A stretch of DNA of 64,000 nucleotides, taken from contig NZ_FNFZ01000010.1 of NCBI RefSeq assembly GCF_900101015.1, forward strand, positions 67,588 through 131,587, written 5' to 3'. Shown here piece by piece: positions 33,167 to 41,870 of this stretch (the first letter of the stretch is position 1; the number at the start of each line of letters is the position of its first letter). The DNA comes from Sarcina sp. DSM 11001 (GTDB lineage Bacteria > Bacillota > Clostridia > Lachnospirales > Lachnospiraceae). A model generated the notes under the pieces. The model had not been told where the DNA came from, searched no databases, and saw only the letters and a program-made list of their open reading frames with translations. Made by a program: the position numbers and the translations under genes.

Positions 33167-33616
33167 TCAAAACTCTGTGCTGGTCATTTCCGAGGCGGTC
33201 CGGACCGCCAGATTCATGAGCCGGATAAAGTCCTCCGCATCCTCTTCCCCCATTTTCTGAAGGAGCAGGATGTGGCTGTTTTTTGCGTTTTCGTAGACAT
33301 GATGAATATGGTCGCTGCCTTTCTGCGTCAGGGAAACATTGATCTGACGGCGGTCTCTGGAGGAACGGCGGCGCTCAATGTATTTTTTCCGGTCAAGACT
33401 GCTGAGAATATTGGCGATCCTTCCGGAAGATATCCCCATCCGGGAGGCAAGTTCTCCCGCTGAGACGGGGCATTCCATTTTTGAAAGCCAGAACAGAGCC
33501 GCTTCCTCTCCCCGGGTGCTGTGCTGCTCAAATACGTTTGCCAGATCTTTTGCATATAAAAAATGAATATCACACAGATTGTCTGCAAGCTTTCCGTAAT
33601 CTATTGAAATTTCCAT
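33167..33616 (-). CDS. MarR-family transcriptional regulator
   Basis: 149 residues. Winged-helix segment AGELASRMGISSGRIANILSSLDRKKYIERRRSSRDRRQ in order is typical of MarR, with the wing sequence SSRDRRQINVSLTQKG. Proteins of this family repress genes for efflux, peroxide or organic hydroperoxide defence. A candidate operator (CTAAC-ACA-GTTAG at 33847-33859) overlaps its own probable promoter region, and it faces gpx. The ligand is unknown; there is no Cys in the usual OhrR position near the N-terminus except C13. Confidence 0.88.
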   Translation of the reverse strand: MEISIDYGKLADNLCDIHFLYAKDLANVFEQHSTRGEEAALFWLSKMECPVSAGELASRMGISSGRIANILSSLDRKKYIERRRSSRDRRQINVSLTQKGSDHIHHVYENAKNSHILLLQKMGEEDAEDFIRLMNLAVRTASEMTSTEF

Positions 33617-33846
33617 TTTCGGTTCCGGTGCTCCTTTTATTCTTCATCGCATAATACCCGTGTTTCAAACATGGGATTACGCGCAAAAGGGAAACTCGCT
33701 TCATCGTGGGTACAATACCAATCCCGCGCATAACAGACCGGTCTATGGACTCCGGACCTGTTCGTGAGTCTGACGCGATTATCCTGTGACTGATGTCTCG
33801 GGGGACCGCGCGGAAGAGATTAAAGCGGGAAATGAGTTGCACTTAC

Positions 33847-33887
33847 CTAACACAGTTAGCTTAAATAAACAGAAGCGCTTTTGTCAA
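33847..33887 (-). promoter_or_regulatory. Possible marR promoter and operator
   Basis: On the minus strand TTGACA (33887-33882) is followed at 17 bases by the weak -10 TTAAGC, overlapped by the palindrome CTAAC-ACA-GTTAG (33847-33859). The leader to marR would be about 240 nt. The remaining 33617-34035 interval holds no convincing gene. Confidence 0.4.
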
Positions 33888-34035
33888 TGCCCGAAAAGAC
33901 ACAGTTGGCCGGCTGCCAGTCAGCTTTACATGGGCAGATCGATGGGGTATCATATTTTATGGAAATACTATTTGCGGCATCTGCACATGGAACATGAGCA
34001 GGCTCATGGGTCGGGGTCTGTAAGAGGGTGATACT

Positions 34036-35520
34036 TTGGAAAAATCCGGTTTATTATTTAATTCCCATATTTTTTATTGTGTGATGGTGATTATAGGCGT
34101 AAGCCTTCTCGTATGGGTATTGATCCAGGTCAACAGCCTGATCTTTCAGAGGATCAAGAAAAACCGCAAGGGGATCGAGATAATCTTTTTTGAACGAGTC
34201 ACTTCAGTGCTTATTGTCCTTGTCGGTCTTATCCTGATCTTTTCTTTATTCGGGGGGATACAGTCTATCTGGAGAACGCTTTTGGGCGGGACTGCCATCG
34301 TCAGTGCGGTCCTGGCCTTTGCTGCCCAGGACATCATCAAGGACATTCTGGCCGGTTTGATGATCAGCATCTATAAACCATTTGAGATCGGGAACCGGAT
34401 CGAGCTGGAGGACGGATCTGCCGGAATCGTCATGGACATCACGATGAGGCATGTTGTGCTCAAGCTTCCCGACACACAGGTGATGATCGTCCCGAACAGC
34501 AAACTGAACGCGATGAGCATCAGGAACCTGAGTTATCATTCCGCCTACCGTGCCAGGGAATTTACCTTCAACATAGCTTATGGAAGCGATGTGCAGAAGG
34601 CCCGCAGTATAGTTATGCAGGCGGTGATCGAATCGAAATACACCGTCCCGGGCAAGGAAAAGCCAAACGGAATGGAGTATGCCCCGGTATATTTTATGGC
34701 ATTTGACAGCAGCAGTCTGAGGCTGATGACGACTGTGTATTATCTGCAGTCAACACCGACGGAGATCATGATCACGGACATCAACCTCCGGGTAAACGAT
34801 CTGTTTGCCAAATACGGGATCGAGATCCCATTCAGCTATATCAATGTGATCCAGAAGGAGGACACTGCGCTCGTCGGAACAGAAGAAGTAGAGGAGTTTA
34901 CCAACAATGTACCCGGCGTACCGCTGATGATCGTCAGCAGTCAGGGAGAGAGCATGGAGGAAGCGGTCAATGCCACGGCGAAGCTCGGAACGAACTGCGG
35001 CCTGGAGAGAAAAGATTCCCTGCGTCTGCGCCTTTTGGCGGAGGAACTGTTCGGAATGATGCGGGGGCTTGTGGGAGATGTAGAGGCAAGCTTCTGGGTC
35101 TGGCAGAACCATAAAAACTTTGCCCTCCATCTTCAGGCCTATGTCCCGATGAACCTGGAACTGAGGAAGCAGCTTCTCGCGGTTTCTTCTACAGGCAGAA
35201 ATGATGCGGCGAAAAGCTTTACGGGCATGATCCGCGAAATGCTCTATCTCGCGACGCTCCGGTCGGAAGCAGAAGGTGTGAATCGGAATCCGGGCATTAT
35301 GGGGATGGGATTGTACAGAAGGAGAGATATGGAAATGTCGGGCTACACCTGGTCCATGCGCAAATATAAGTCCGGCATTGAGAGAAACCGGGACAACAGT
35401 CTCGAAGCAGATGAAGCCTGGGACCAGCTGGAGAAATCCATCATCGCAAATATTGCGGATGAAGTCAGGATCAGCATGGACGGTCCCAGTGTGGAGATCA
35501 TCGTATTTAAAAAATTCTGA
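34036..35520 (+). CDS. MscS-type mechanosensitive channel fused to a histidine-kinase-like ATPase domain
   Basis: 494 residues. Residues 1-280 form an MscS channel: three helices (about 10-33, 52-75, 80-105), the pore segment GTAIVSAVLAFAAQDIIKD, and the beta domain PFEIGNRIELEDG. From about 300 to 420 there is an HATPase-like domain (GLERKDSLRLRLLAEELFGMM, then ASFWVWQNHKNFALHLQAYV) resembling small standalone ATP-binding proteins of Lachnospiraceae. The rest is a hydrophilic tail. The start is TTG 34036 with GAGGG upstream. No kinase partner is visible in the window. The channel may thus be gated or monitored by a nucleotide-binding domain. Confidence 0.85.
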   Translation: MEKSGLLFNSHIFYCVMVIIGVSLLVWVLIQVNSLIFQRIKKNRKGIEIIFFERVTSVLIVLVGLILIFSLFGGIQSIWRTLLGGTAIVSAVLAFAAQDIIKDILAGLMISIYKPFEIGNRIELEDGSAGIVMDITMRHVVLKLPDTQVMIVPNSKLNAMSIRNLSYHSAYRAREFTFNIAYGSDVQKARSIVMQAVIESKYTVPGKEKPNGMEYAPVYFMAFDSSSLRLMTTVYYLQSTPTEIMITDINLRVNDLFAKYGIEIPFSYINVIQKEDTALVGTEEVEEFTNNVPGVPLMIVSSQGESMEEAVNATAKLGTNCGLERKDSLRLRLLAEELFGMMRGLVGDVEASFWVWQNHKNFALHLQAYVPMNLELRKQLLAVSSTGRNDAAKSFTGMIREMLYLATLRSEAEGVNRNPGIMGMGLYRRRDMEMSGYTWSMRKYKSGIERNRDNSLEADEAWDQLEKSIIANIADEVRISMDGPSVEIIVFKKF

Positions 35521-35536
35521 AAAGAAAATTAACGGA

Positions 35537-35674
35537 TTATTTGAGATAAAATCTGAAACCTGTTTGAGATACAGTCCGGAACCTGTTTGAGATAAAGTCT
35601 GGAACCTTTTTGAGATAAAGCCGGAAACCTGTTTGAGATAAAGTCTGAAGCCTGTTTGAGGTAAAATCCGGAAC
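35537..35674 (+). repeat. Six 23-bp tandem repeats
   Basis: Units of exactly 23 bases start at 35537, 35560, 35583, 35606, 35629 and 35652. Consensus is CTGTTTGAGATAAAGTCTGG plus AAC; the core TTTGAG(A/G)TA is invariant. The array fills the gap between the mscS stop and the convergent tmcAL stop. No coding role is seen. It is not a CRISPR, since there are no spacers. Confidence 0.92.
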
Positions 35675-35717
35675 GGATTTTCAGGGCTGGTTTGAACGTG
35701 AAAAGTATCTGGAAAAC

Positions 35718-36980
35718 CTACAGAAAGACCAGTCTGCGCTGCTGCGCTTTCGGAATCCTGTACAGCCCTGCTCCATACCGCCGGCAGACATCCGCAAGAG
35801 TATGGACATAGAGGTCTTCTGCCCGGATCTCTTCCTGCAGGAAGCTGTATGCCGCAGGGGAGAGCAGAGACTCAGCCCGGGACAGTTTTGACAGGAAGGG
35901 AATAGAGGCGTTCCCCCGGATCGCGGTAAAGAGCGGGGAGGCCTGCCGGTTCATGGCGAGCGGTCTCGCGTAGAGAGCGTATCCCCCTGAAACCAGAGCC
36001 TGCAGCCGTTCCTTTTGCAGCTGCAGCAGGATATGCAGAAGGCATCTGCTGACTCTGGTCCTTGTCAGATTTCTGGTTTTCAGAAGGCCTGTAAAATCCG
36101 AAAAACCGCAAAACTGCGGCAGGAGGTTCGAGATCCTGTCCGCGAGAGATTGGGACACATCCGCGAACTGGTCCAGACCGGCCGAATTCATGCACAGAGC
36201 GTACAAGAGAGCCGGGGAGAAGTCATCGGGTCCTATAGGAAAGACCGGTACGTCAGAGCTCCCTGTCTGCGGCCATGCCGACGGCAGGCTGAAGGCTGAA
36301 GGCGTTTCTGCCTGATCAGTCTTTGTGAGATCAGGAAAAAGGCCTGACAGTGCTTCCCTGTTTTTTAGCAGCTCCTGTCTGTGCTGCGTGGCGGAGGGGA
36401 CGTCGATCCTGCGGATGGCATGAGGCCTGACGGCGCTACGGCAGGCAGAAAGCGCACGGCAGTATTCTACCCCCAGAAGATCATTGGGGGCAGAGGGGAG
36501 GATCCCTTCGAGGGCTTGAGTCCTGGCAGCAGGAAAGGGGAGCCCGCTGCTCAGAGCGCTCCGGAGTTTTTCCTGATAGATTTCCTGAAAAGGAGACACA
36601 GGACCTTCAGTATCTTCAGCCAGGGACAGAATCCGCGCGCACTGCGCCAGATGGTCGAGATCTCCTGTCTCAGAACCAAAGCAGAGATCCGTGACGACCC
36701 CCAGTTTTTCCAGCTGGAAAATGCCTCCCCGGGCAAAATATTCGGCACTGCCGCATGCCATGTACAGAGGAAGCTCCAGGACCAGGTCTGCGCCGGCTTT
36801 TAAAACCTGGCCTGCGCGGATATATTTATCAAAGACAGCAGGTTCACCCCGCTGTACATAATCGCCGCTCATGACCACAATAATATAGTCGGCCTGTGTG
36901 ATCCTGCGCGCCTCTTTCAGCAGGTAGTCATGCCCCTCATGAAAAGGGTTGCACTCCATAATGATTCCGGTCACTCTCAT
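35718..36980 (-). CDS. tmcAL: tRNA(Met) cytidine acetate ligase
   Basis: 420 residues. TmcAL uses acetate and ATP to form N4-acetylcytidine at the wobble position of elongator tRNA-Met. The nucleotidyltransferase fold is evident: RVTGIIMECNPFHEGH (HxGH motif), VVMSGDYVQRGEPA, and KAGADLVLELP. ATG 36980 begins at the conserved MRVTGIIME; a longer frame to 37145 has no homology. GGAGGAGG is upstream. The gene is divergent from ackA, fitting a link to acetate availability (inference). Confidence 0.94.
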   Translation of the reverse strand: MRVTGIIMECNPFHEGHDYLLKEARRITQADYIIVVMSGDYVQRGEPAVFDKYIRAGQVLKAGADLVLELPLYMACGSAEYFARGGIFQLEKLGVVTDLCFGSETGDLDHLAQCARILSLAEDTEGPVSPFQEIYQEKLRSALSSGLPFPAARTQALEGILPSAPNDLLGVEYCRALSACRSAVRPHAIRRIDVPSATQHRQELLKNREALSGLFPDLTKTDQAETPSAFSLPSAWPQTGSSDVPVFPIGPDDFSPALLYALCMNSAGLDQFADVSQSLADRISNLLPQFCGFSDFTGLLKTRNLTRTRVSRCLLHILLQLQKERLQALVSGGYALYARPLAMNRQASPLFTAIRGNASIPFLSKLSRAESLLSPAAYSFLQEEIRAEDLYVHTLADVCRRYGAGLYRIPKAQQRRLVFL

Positions 36981-37097
36981 AAATGTGCTGTCCTCCTCCG
37001 TCAGTACCGTGGAGACAAAGAACCGTCCCCTTCTCCTTTCTCCGATCCCGCAGCTCCCTGTACAGCCTGTGTCCTGCATTTTAAGCATTTTTCTTCC

Positions 37098-37125
37098 TTG
37101 AATGAAACTGTATAAATGATATAAT
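37098..37125 (+). promoter_or_regulatory. Sigma-A promoter of ackA
   Basis: TTGAAT (37098-37103), 16-base spacer, TATAAT (37120-37125). It implies a leader of about 210 nt before the ackA ATG at 37343. Confidence 0.75.
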
Positions 37126-37342
37126 AAATTTGGGTGATATTTCAATTAATGTCTGCAGACTTTTTCATCGTTTTCTGTTACTCAGATCCGGAGGTATAGC
37201 TGCTCCGGGGGATGCCGGATTCATTGGGCATGTGAGCGGGTCCTGCCATATGGTCAGAGGGAACAGGATCGGCGGAATCGATTCTGCGGAAGGTGTTGCA
37301 ATAATGCTTATTCAAGGCATGATTTCGAAAGGACTGGTAAAA

Positions 37343-38545
37343 ATGAATATTCTGGTTATCAACTGCGGCAGCTCTTCCCTGAAATTCCAGGTCATCAATT
37401 CCGAGACCGAGGCTCTTCTTGCAAAAGGTCTTTGCGAGAGGATCGGCATCGACGGATCCGTCATCACTTATGAGAATAAAGTGACCAACGCAGGCAAGGA
37501 AGTCAATGAGATTCCTATGCCCGATCACAATAAGGCAGTCAGCCTGGTTCTCGAAGCCCTGACCAATGAAAAGACCGGCGTCCTGAAGTCCCTCGACGAG
37601 ATCGGTGCTGTCGGCCACCGTATCGTCCATGGCGGCGAGAAGTTCACTTCCTCCGCTGTCATTACTGATGAAGTTATTGAGGCTATCAAGGATGTCTCCG
37701 ATCTGGCTCCTCTGCACAACCCCGCCAACCTCATCGGCGTGGATGCCTGCAAGGCTCTGATGCCCAAGACTCCCATGGTAGCTGTCTTTGATACTGCTTT
37801 CCATCAGACCATGCCCGAGAAGGCTTATATGTACGCGGTCCCCATGGACTATTACAGGAATTACAAGGTCCGCCGCTATGGCTTCCACGGCACCAGCCAC
37901 TCCTTCGTTTCCAAGAAGGTCGCTGAAGTGGTCGGCAAGCCTTACGACAGCATTAAGACCATCGTCTGCCACCTGGGCAACGGCGCCAGCATCTCCGCAG
38001 TATGCAATGGCAAGTGCGTTGACACTTCCATGGGTCTTACCCCGCTTGAGGGCCTGATCATGGGCACCCGCAGCGGCGATCTGGATCCCGCGATCATCGA
38101 GTTCATCGCAGGCAAAGAGAACATGACCGCAGCAGAGGTCGTATCTGTCCTCAACAAGAAGTCCGGTGTCTTTGCTCTCTCCGACGGCAAGTCCTCTGAC
38201 TTCCGTGATCTTGAGCAGGGCTACAATGAAGGCGACAAGTTCTGCACACTCGCGATCGAAGCGTTCTGCTATCGTGTAGCGAAGTATGTCGGTGCTTATG
38301 CCGCTTCCATGAACGGTGTGGACTATATCGCTTTCACAGCCGGCATCGGCGAGAACAGCGGATTTGTCCGCGGCAAGATCATGCAGTACCTCAGCTATCT
38401 CGGCGCGAAGCTCGACGAGGCAGCAAACAAAGAGCGCGGCGATGTCGTGAAGATCACCACTGACGACAGCACTGTCGCAGCTTATGTCATTGCTACCAAT
38501 GAAGAGCTTGCCATCGCACGCGAGACAGCAGCACTCTGCAAATAA
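37343..38545 (+). CDS. ackA: Acetate kinase
   Basis: 400 residues. Converts acetyl phosphate and ADP to acetate and ATP, the final ATP-yielding step of fermentation. NILVINCGSSSLKFQ at the start, VGHRIVHGGEKF, the phosphate-site GFHGTSHSFVSKK, and TPLEGLIMGTRSGDLDP are the family motifs. ATG 37343 begins at the conserved MNILVINCG; upstream in-frame ATGs are in leader sequence. No pta adjoins it. Codon use is strongly biased to highly expressed patterns. A GC-rich hairpin follows at 38663-38698. Confidence 0.97.
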   Translation: MNILVINCGSSSLKFQVINSETEALLAKGLCERIGIDGSVITYENKVTNAGKEVNEIPMPDHNKAVSLVLEALTNEKTGVLKSLDEIGAVGHRIVHGGEKFTSSAVITDEVIEAIKDVSDLAPLHNPANLIGVDACKALMPKTPMVAVFDTAFHQTMPEKAYMYAVPMDYYRNYKVRRYGFHGTSHSFVSKKVAEVVGKPYDSIKTIVCHLGNGASISAVCNGKCVDTSMGLTPLEGLIMGTRSGDLDPAIIEFIAGKENMTAAEVVSVLNKKSGVFALSDGKSSDFRDLEQGYNEGDKFCTLAIEAFCYRVAKYVGAYAASMNGVDYIAFTAGIGENSGFVRGKIMQYLSYLGAKLDEAANKERGDVVKITTDDSTVAAYVIATNEELAIARETAALCK

Positions 38546-38662
38546 TACAAATAATATTTGCAAACAGCCTTTGCGAAATAACAGTCCATCCCTGTGTGAC
38601 GGGAACCCTGTCCAGAGGTACACTATCACTATACGGATAACACCTTAGGGATGGCATGCGAA

Positions 38663-38698
38663 AGAGCCCCTGAAGCCCCAGCCGGTTTCGGGGGCTCT
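38663..38698 (+). terminator. Hairpin after ackA
   Basis: AGAGCCCC-TGAA ... TTCG-GGGGCTCT stem, 118 bases after the stop; the T-run is missing, so termination may be incomplete. Confidence 0.45.
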
Positions 38699-38813
38699 CC
38701 TGGTCAGAACAGACTGATGCCCGGCCGGAGAGGTCTCTTTGCAATGCTGACCGGAAACCTGAAAAAAGGATAAAAAAAGAATAAAAAAGGGCCGTTTTGT
38801 AAAGAAAAACTTG

Positions 38814-38842
38814 TTGACAAAACCCGAATCCCTCCATATAAT
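38814..38842 (+). promoter_or_regulatory. Sigma-A promoter of rpmF
   Basis: Perfect TTGACA (38814-38819) and TATAAT (38837-38842), 17-base spacer, 40 bases upstream of the rpmF ATG. Confidence 0.92.
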
Positions 38843-38881
38843 AGGCTTCGTGTGATTCTTTGAAAGAAGGAGGTGTTAATC

Positions 38882-39064
38882 ATGTCGATCTGCCCTAAAA
38901 ATAAATCTTCGAAAAGCCACAGAGACAAAAGGAGAGCAAACTGGAAGATGTCTGCTCCCGCTCTGGTAAAGTGCAGCAAGTGCGGCGCCCTTATGGTTCC
39001 CCACAGAGTATGTGCAAAGTGCGGCTCCTACAACAAGAAGGAGATCATCCAGGTTGAGGATTGA
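38882..39064 (+). CDS. rpmF: 50S ribosomal protein L32 (zinc-binding form)
   Basis: 60 residues. SKSHRDKRRANWKM is the bL32 core. Four Cys (CSKCG and CAKCG) show the zinc-ribbon form. ATG 38882 is set by AAGGAGG nine bases upstream. Unlike the E. coli order, plsX lies 510 bases downstream with its own promoter, and a terminator follows rpmF. Confidence 0.95.
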   Translation: MSICPKNKSSKSHRDKRRANWKMSAPALVKCSKCGALMVPHRVCAKCGSYNKKEIIQVED

Positions 39065-39134
39065 TTGTAAACGAAACAGCTGATCCGCTGATTTTTCACA
39101 GCATGACAGAACCTGAGAATCGGATTTATGGCAG

Positions 39135-39170
39135 GCCTCCCGAAGCCCTAAGGCATCGGGAGGCTTTCTT
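39135..39170 (+). terminator. Terminator of rpmF
   Basis: GCCTCCCGA (39135-39143) pairs with TCGGGAGGC (39156-39164), followed by TTTCTT. Confidence 0.85.
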
Positions 39171-39371
39171 CGTTTAATATCGGAACCTCAGACCTTCGGG
39201 TTTCTGATCTCTTCGCCTATACAGCGGCCCTTATCCCGGATCCTGCAGGTCTACTTGCAATATAGACATCGTGATAGTATATTATTTCATGGGTATTATC
39301 CTTATAAGAAACAAATAAGAAACAAAACAAGTTCTGTGGAAGGGGCGCGTTTTTCCTGAAAAAGTAAATGG

Positions 39372-39401
39372 TTGCCCTTGCCTTAAATCCTGTCGTATAA
39401 T
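39372..39401 (+). promoter_or_regulatory. Promoter of the plsX unit
   Basis: TTGCCC (39372-39377) and TATAAT (39396-39401), 18-base spacer. The leader to plsX is about 165 nt and contains imperfect direct repeats (TTAAGTGAAnAGTCTCAG, about 39508-39546). No other feature is recognised in 39171-39573. Confidence 0.65.
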
Positions 39402-39573
39402 ACCCACATAAGGAGAGCAGCCTGCCGTAAGGCTGCATTGAGCAGAATAAGAAGACAGTAAAGCAGCTTTTGTAAAAAAGGTTTGATAAACAGGCTTAGT
39501 AAAACCGCTTAAGTGAACAGTCTCAGATTAAGTGAATAGTCTCAGAAAAAAGGTTGAATAAAAAAGGGTAAAA

Positions 39574-40668
39574 ATGAGCAAAAAATATATCAGAGTAGCT
39601 TTGGATGCAATGGGTGGTGACCTGGCGCCCGCAGAGCCGGTCAAGGCAGCTGTTGAAGCGCTGGAAAAAAGGAAGATCCTTCATATGACTCTGGTCGGCA
39701 AGGAGGAAGTTATCCGTGCTGAGCTGGAAAAATATCAGTATCCTGAAGACAGGCTGGAGATCCTGGATGCCAGGGAAGTGATCGAAATGGCCGAATCACC
39801 GGTCAATGCGATTCGTAAAAAGAAGGATTCTTCTATTGTAAAGGGGCTTCGGCTCGTCAAAGAGGGCACCTGCGATGCCTTTGTAACAGCGGGCAGCACC
39901 GGCGCGACCCTTGCAGGCGGACAGCTTCTGGTCGGAAGGATCCGCGGGATCGAGAGGCCGCCTCTGGCTCCTCTTCTTCCCACAGCGAAGGGGCCGGTCC
40001 TTTTGGTAGACTGCGGTGCGAATGTAGATGCCCGTGCCTCCCAGCTGGTCCAGTTTGCCCAGATGGGCTCTATTTACATGAAAAACATGACAGGGATCGA
40101 AAACCCGAGAGTGGCCCTTGTCAATATAGGCGCGGAGGAAGAAAAGGGAAATGCACTTGTAAAAGAAGTCTTTCCTCTTCTCAAGGCGTGTGAGGGAATC
40201 AATTTTATCGGCAATATAGAAGCCAGGGAGATCCCCGAGGGCGCTGCGGATGTTGTCGTGTGCGACGCGTTTGTGGGCAATGTTATCCTCAAGCTCTATG
40301 AAGGACTTGCCACAATGCTCCTTAAAAAGATCAAAGCCGCACTGATGTCCACCATCCCCTCCAAAATCGGAGCCCTGCTGATCAAACCGGCTCTCAAGGG
40401 GCTGTTAAAGGAATTCAACATCACAAGCTATGGCGGAGCGCCTATGCTGGGCCTGCGCGGTCTGGTGGTCAAGACCCATGGCAATTCCGAGGCAGTGGAG
40501 ATCAGAAACGCGATCGAACAGTGCATTCAGTTTAAGAAAAAGGATATCAACGGACAGTTCGTAGCCCAGATGGGACTTGGCGCTCAGAAAGAAAAAGCTC
40601 TGAAAGATCCGGCTCTGGAAAGTACAGCTCAGGATAGTACAGCTCAGGAAGAAAAAGGCAGTTTCTGA
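39574..40668 (+). CDS. plsX: Phosphate acyltransferase PlsX
   Basis: 364 residues. Converts acyl-ACP to acyl phosphate for phospholipid synthesis. RVALDAMGGDLAP at the start, AGSTGATLAGG, LVDCGANVDAR and the C-terminal GAPMLGLRG are diagnostic. The last 20 residues are a short Gln/Asp/Ser-rich repeat tail. Starts the plsX-acpP-rnc-smc-ftsY gene group. Confidence 0.96.
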   Translation: MSKKYIRVALDAMGGDLAPAEPVKAAVEALEKRKILHMTLVGKEEVIRAELEKYQYPEDRLEILDAREVIEMAESPVNAIRKKKDSSIVKGLRLVKEGTCDAFVTAGSTGATLAGGQLLVGRIRGIERPPLAPLLPTAKGPVLLVDCGANVDARASQLVQFAQMGSIYMKNMTGIENPRVALVNIGAEEEKGNALVKEVFPLLKACEGINFIGNIEAREIPEGAADVVVCDAFVGNVILKLYEGLATMLLKKIKAALMSTIPSKIGALLIKPALKGLLKEFNITSYGGAPMLGLRGLVVKTHGNSEAVEIRNAIEQCIQFKKKDINGQFVAQMGLGAQKEKALKDPALESTAQDSTAQEEKGSF

Positions 40669-40694
40669 TTCATCAACATAAAGGGAGGGAAAGT

Positions 40695-40934
40695 ATGGAT
40701 ATGGAGTTTGAAAAACTGGTTTCGATCATTGTGGATGTACTCGGCGTCGATGCTGAGGAAATCACACCGGATACCACATTTGTGGATGATCTGGGTGCTG
40801 ATTCTCTCGATGTCGCGCAGATCATCATGGGAATCGAAGAGGAATTTGACGTCACAGTGGATCAGGACGTCGCCTCCAACGTTACTACGGTGGGCCAGGC
40901 TCTTGAGCTGATCAAGAACGCTATCGATGCTTAA
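40695..40934 (+). CDS. acpP: Acyl carrier protein
   Basis: 79 residues, acidic four-helix ACP. The phosphopantetheine attachment Ser lies in LGADSLDVAQ. AAGGGAGGG precedes the ATG. It carries acyl chains used by PlsX immediately upstream. Confidence 0.96.
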   Translation: MDMEFEKLVSIIVDVLGVDAEEITPDTTFVDDLGADSLDVAQIIMGIEEEFDVTVDQDVASNVTTVGQALELIKNAIDA

Positions 40935-40966
40935 AAATCACCGTGCAGGGCAACCTGTGACAGCTG

Positions 40967-40996
40967 AGCCCGGCCTGTCTGCGGACAGGCCGGGCA
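40967..40996 (+). terminator. Strong hairpin between acpP and rnc
   Basis: Perfect 12-bp stem GCCCGGCCTGTC (40968-40979) with GACAGGCCGGGC (40984-40995) and a TGCG loop. No T-run follows, so it may act as a processing or stabilising hairpin (a possible RNase III site before rnc) rather than a terminator. Confidence 0.55.
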
Positions 40997-41070
40997 TCAT
41001 ATCGGTTAAGGCATCAGGACACATTATAAACCCTTAAACAGCCTTATACAGGAGGATACTTAAGACATTT

Positions 41071-41778
41071 ATGATAGAGGCATCGCGCAAAGTGCTTGAA
41101 GAAAAGATCGGGTACAGATTCAAGGACAGGTATCTGCTGGAATGTGCACTGACACATACTTCTTTTGCGAATGAACAAAAGATCCAGACATTCAGGGATT
41201 ACGAGAGGATCGAATTTCTTGGCGACGCAGTACTGGAAATGATATCCAGTGACTTTCTTTTCCGTACTTATCCGGAGAAAAAAGAGGGGGAGCTCACCAA
41301 GCTGCGCGCCTCTCTTGTATGTGAGCCAGCCCTGGCTTATTGTGCCAGAGATCTGTCACTGGGATCGTTCATCCGCCTTGGAAAAGGAGAAGAAGCCAGC
41401 GGAGGCAGGGAAAAGGATTCGATCATATCCGATGTCATGGAGGCCCTGATCGGAGCCCTGTATCTGGACAGCGGAGGTATAGAAGAACCCCGCCGCTTTA
41501 TCATGACCTATATCCTCTCAGATCTCGAGGACAAGCAGCTGTTTTATGATGCCAAATCGATCCTCCAGGAGCGGGCCCAGCAGGAGGGCCAGGAGATCCG
41601 TTATGAGGTTTTGGAAGAGAGCGGACCGGGACACTGCAGACTGTTCAGGGTCGCTGTCTTACTGGACGGTCAGGAGGCCGGCGTAGGCGAAGGCCGGTCC
41701 AAGAAGGCCGCTGAACAGCAGGCTGCCTACGCTGCGCTGAGGCCCCGCCCGAGGAGCGGATCTATGGCACAACACTGA
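41071..41778 (+). CDS. rnc: Ribonuclease III
   Basis: 235 residues. Cleaves double-stranded RNA in rRNA and mRNA maturation. The catalytic signature ERIEFLGDAVLEMISSDFLF and downstream DVMEALIGALYLDSGG carry the acidic metal ligands; a C-terminal dsRNA-binding domain ends with GEGRSKKAAEQQAAYAAL. Followed by smc with a 92-base gap containing a duplicated 14-mer ACCGTTTGGAAAAC. Confidence 0.96.
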   Translation: MIEASRKVLEEKIGYRFKDRYLLECALTHTSFANEQKIQTFRDYERIEFLGDAVLEMISSDFLFRTYPEKKEGELTKLRASLVCEPALAYCARDLSLGSFIRLGKGEEASGGREKDSIISDVMEALIGALYLDSGGIEEPRRFIMTYILSDLEDKQLFYDAKSILQERAQQEGQEIRYEVLEESGPGHCRLFRVAVLLDGQEAGVGEGRSKKAAEQQAAYAALRPRPRSGSMAQH

Positions 41779-41870
41779 ATTTACCGTTTGGAAAACGGGC
41801 AAAGCACTAAATACACCGTTTGGAAAACAGGTGGGTGAAACGTTATTCGTCTACAGTATCGGGGACAGAG

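Noticed and set aside
33570-33842. 90-codon minus-strand frame upstream of marR
   Set aside because: Overlaps the marR start region, has no ribosome site or similarity, and the marR leader is a simpler explanation.
35537-35674. Possible CRISPR array
   Set aside because: The repeats are contiguous with no spacers and there are no cas genes.
38663-38698. ackA hairpin as a riboswitch
   Set aside because: It is a simple stem after the stop codon; no aptamer-like structure.
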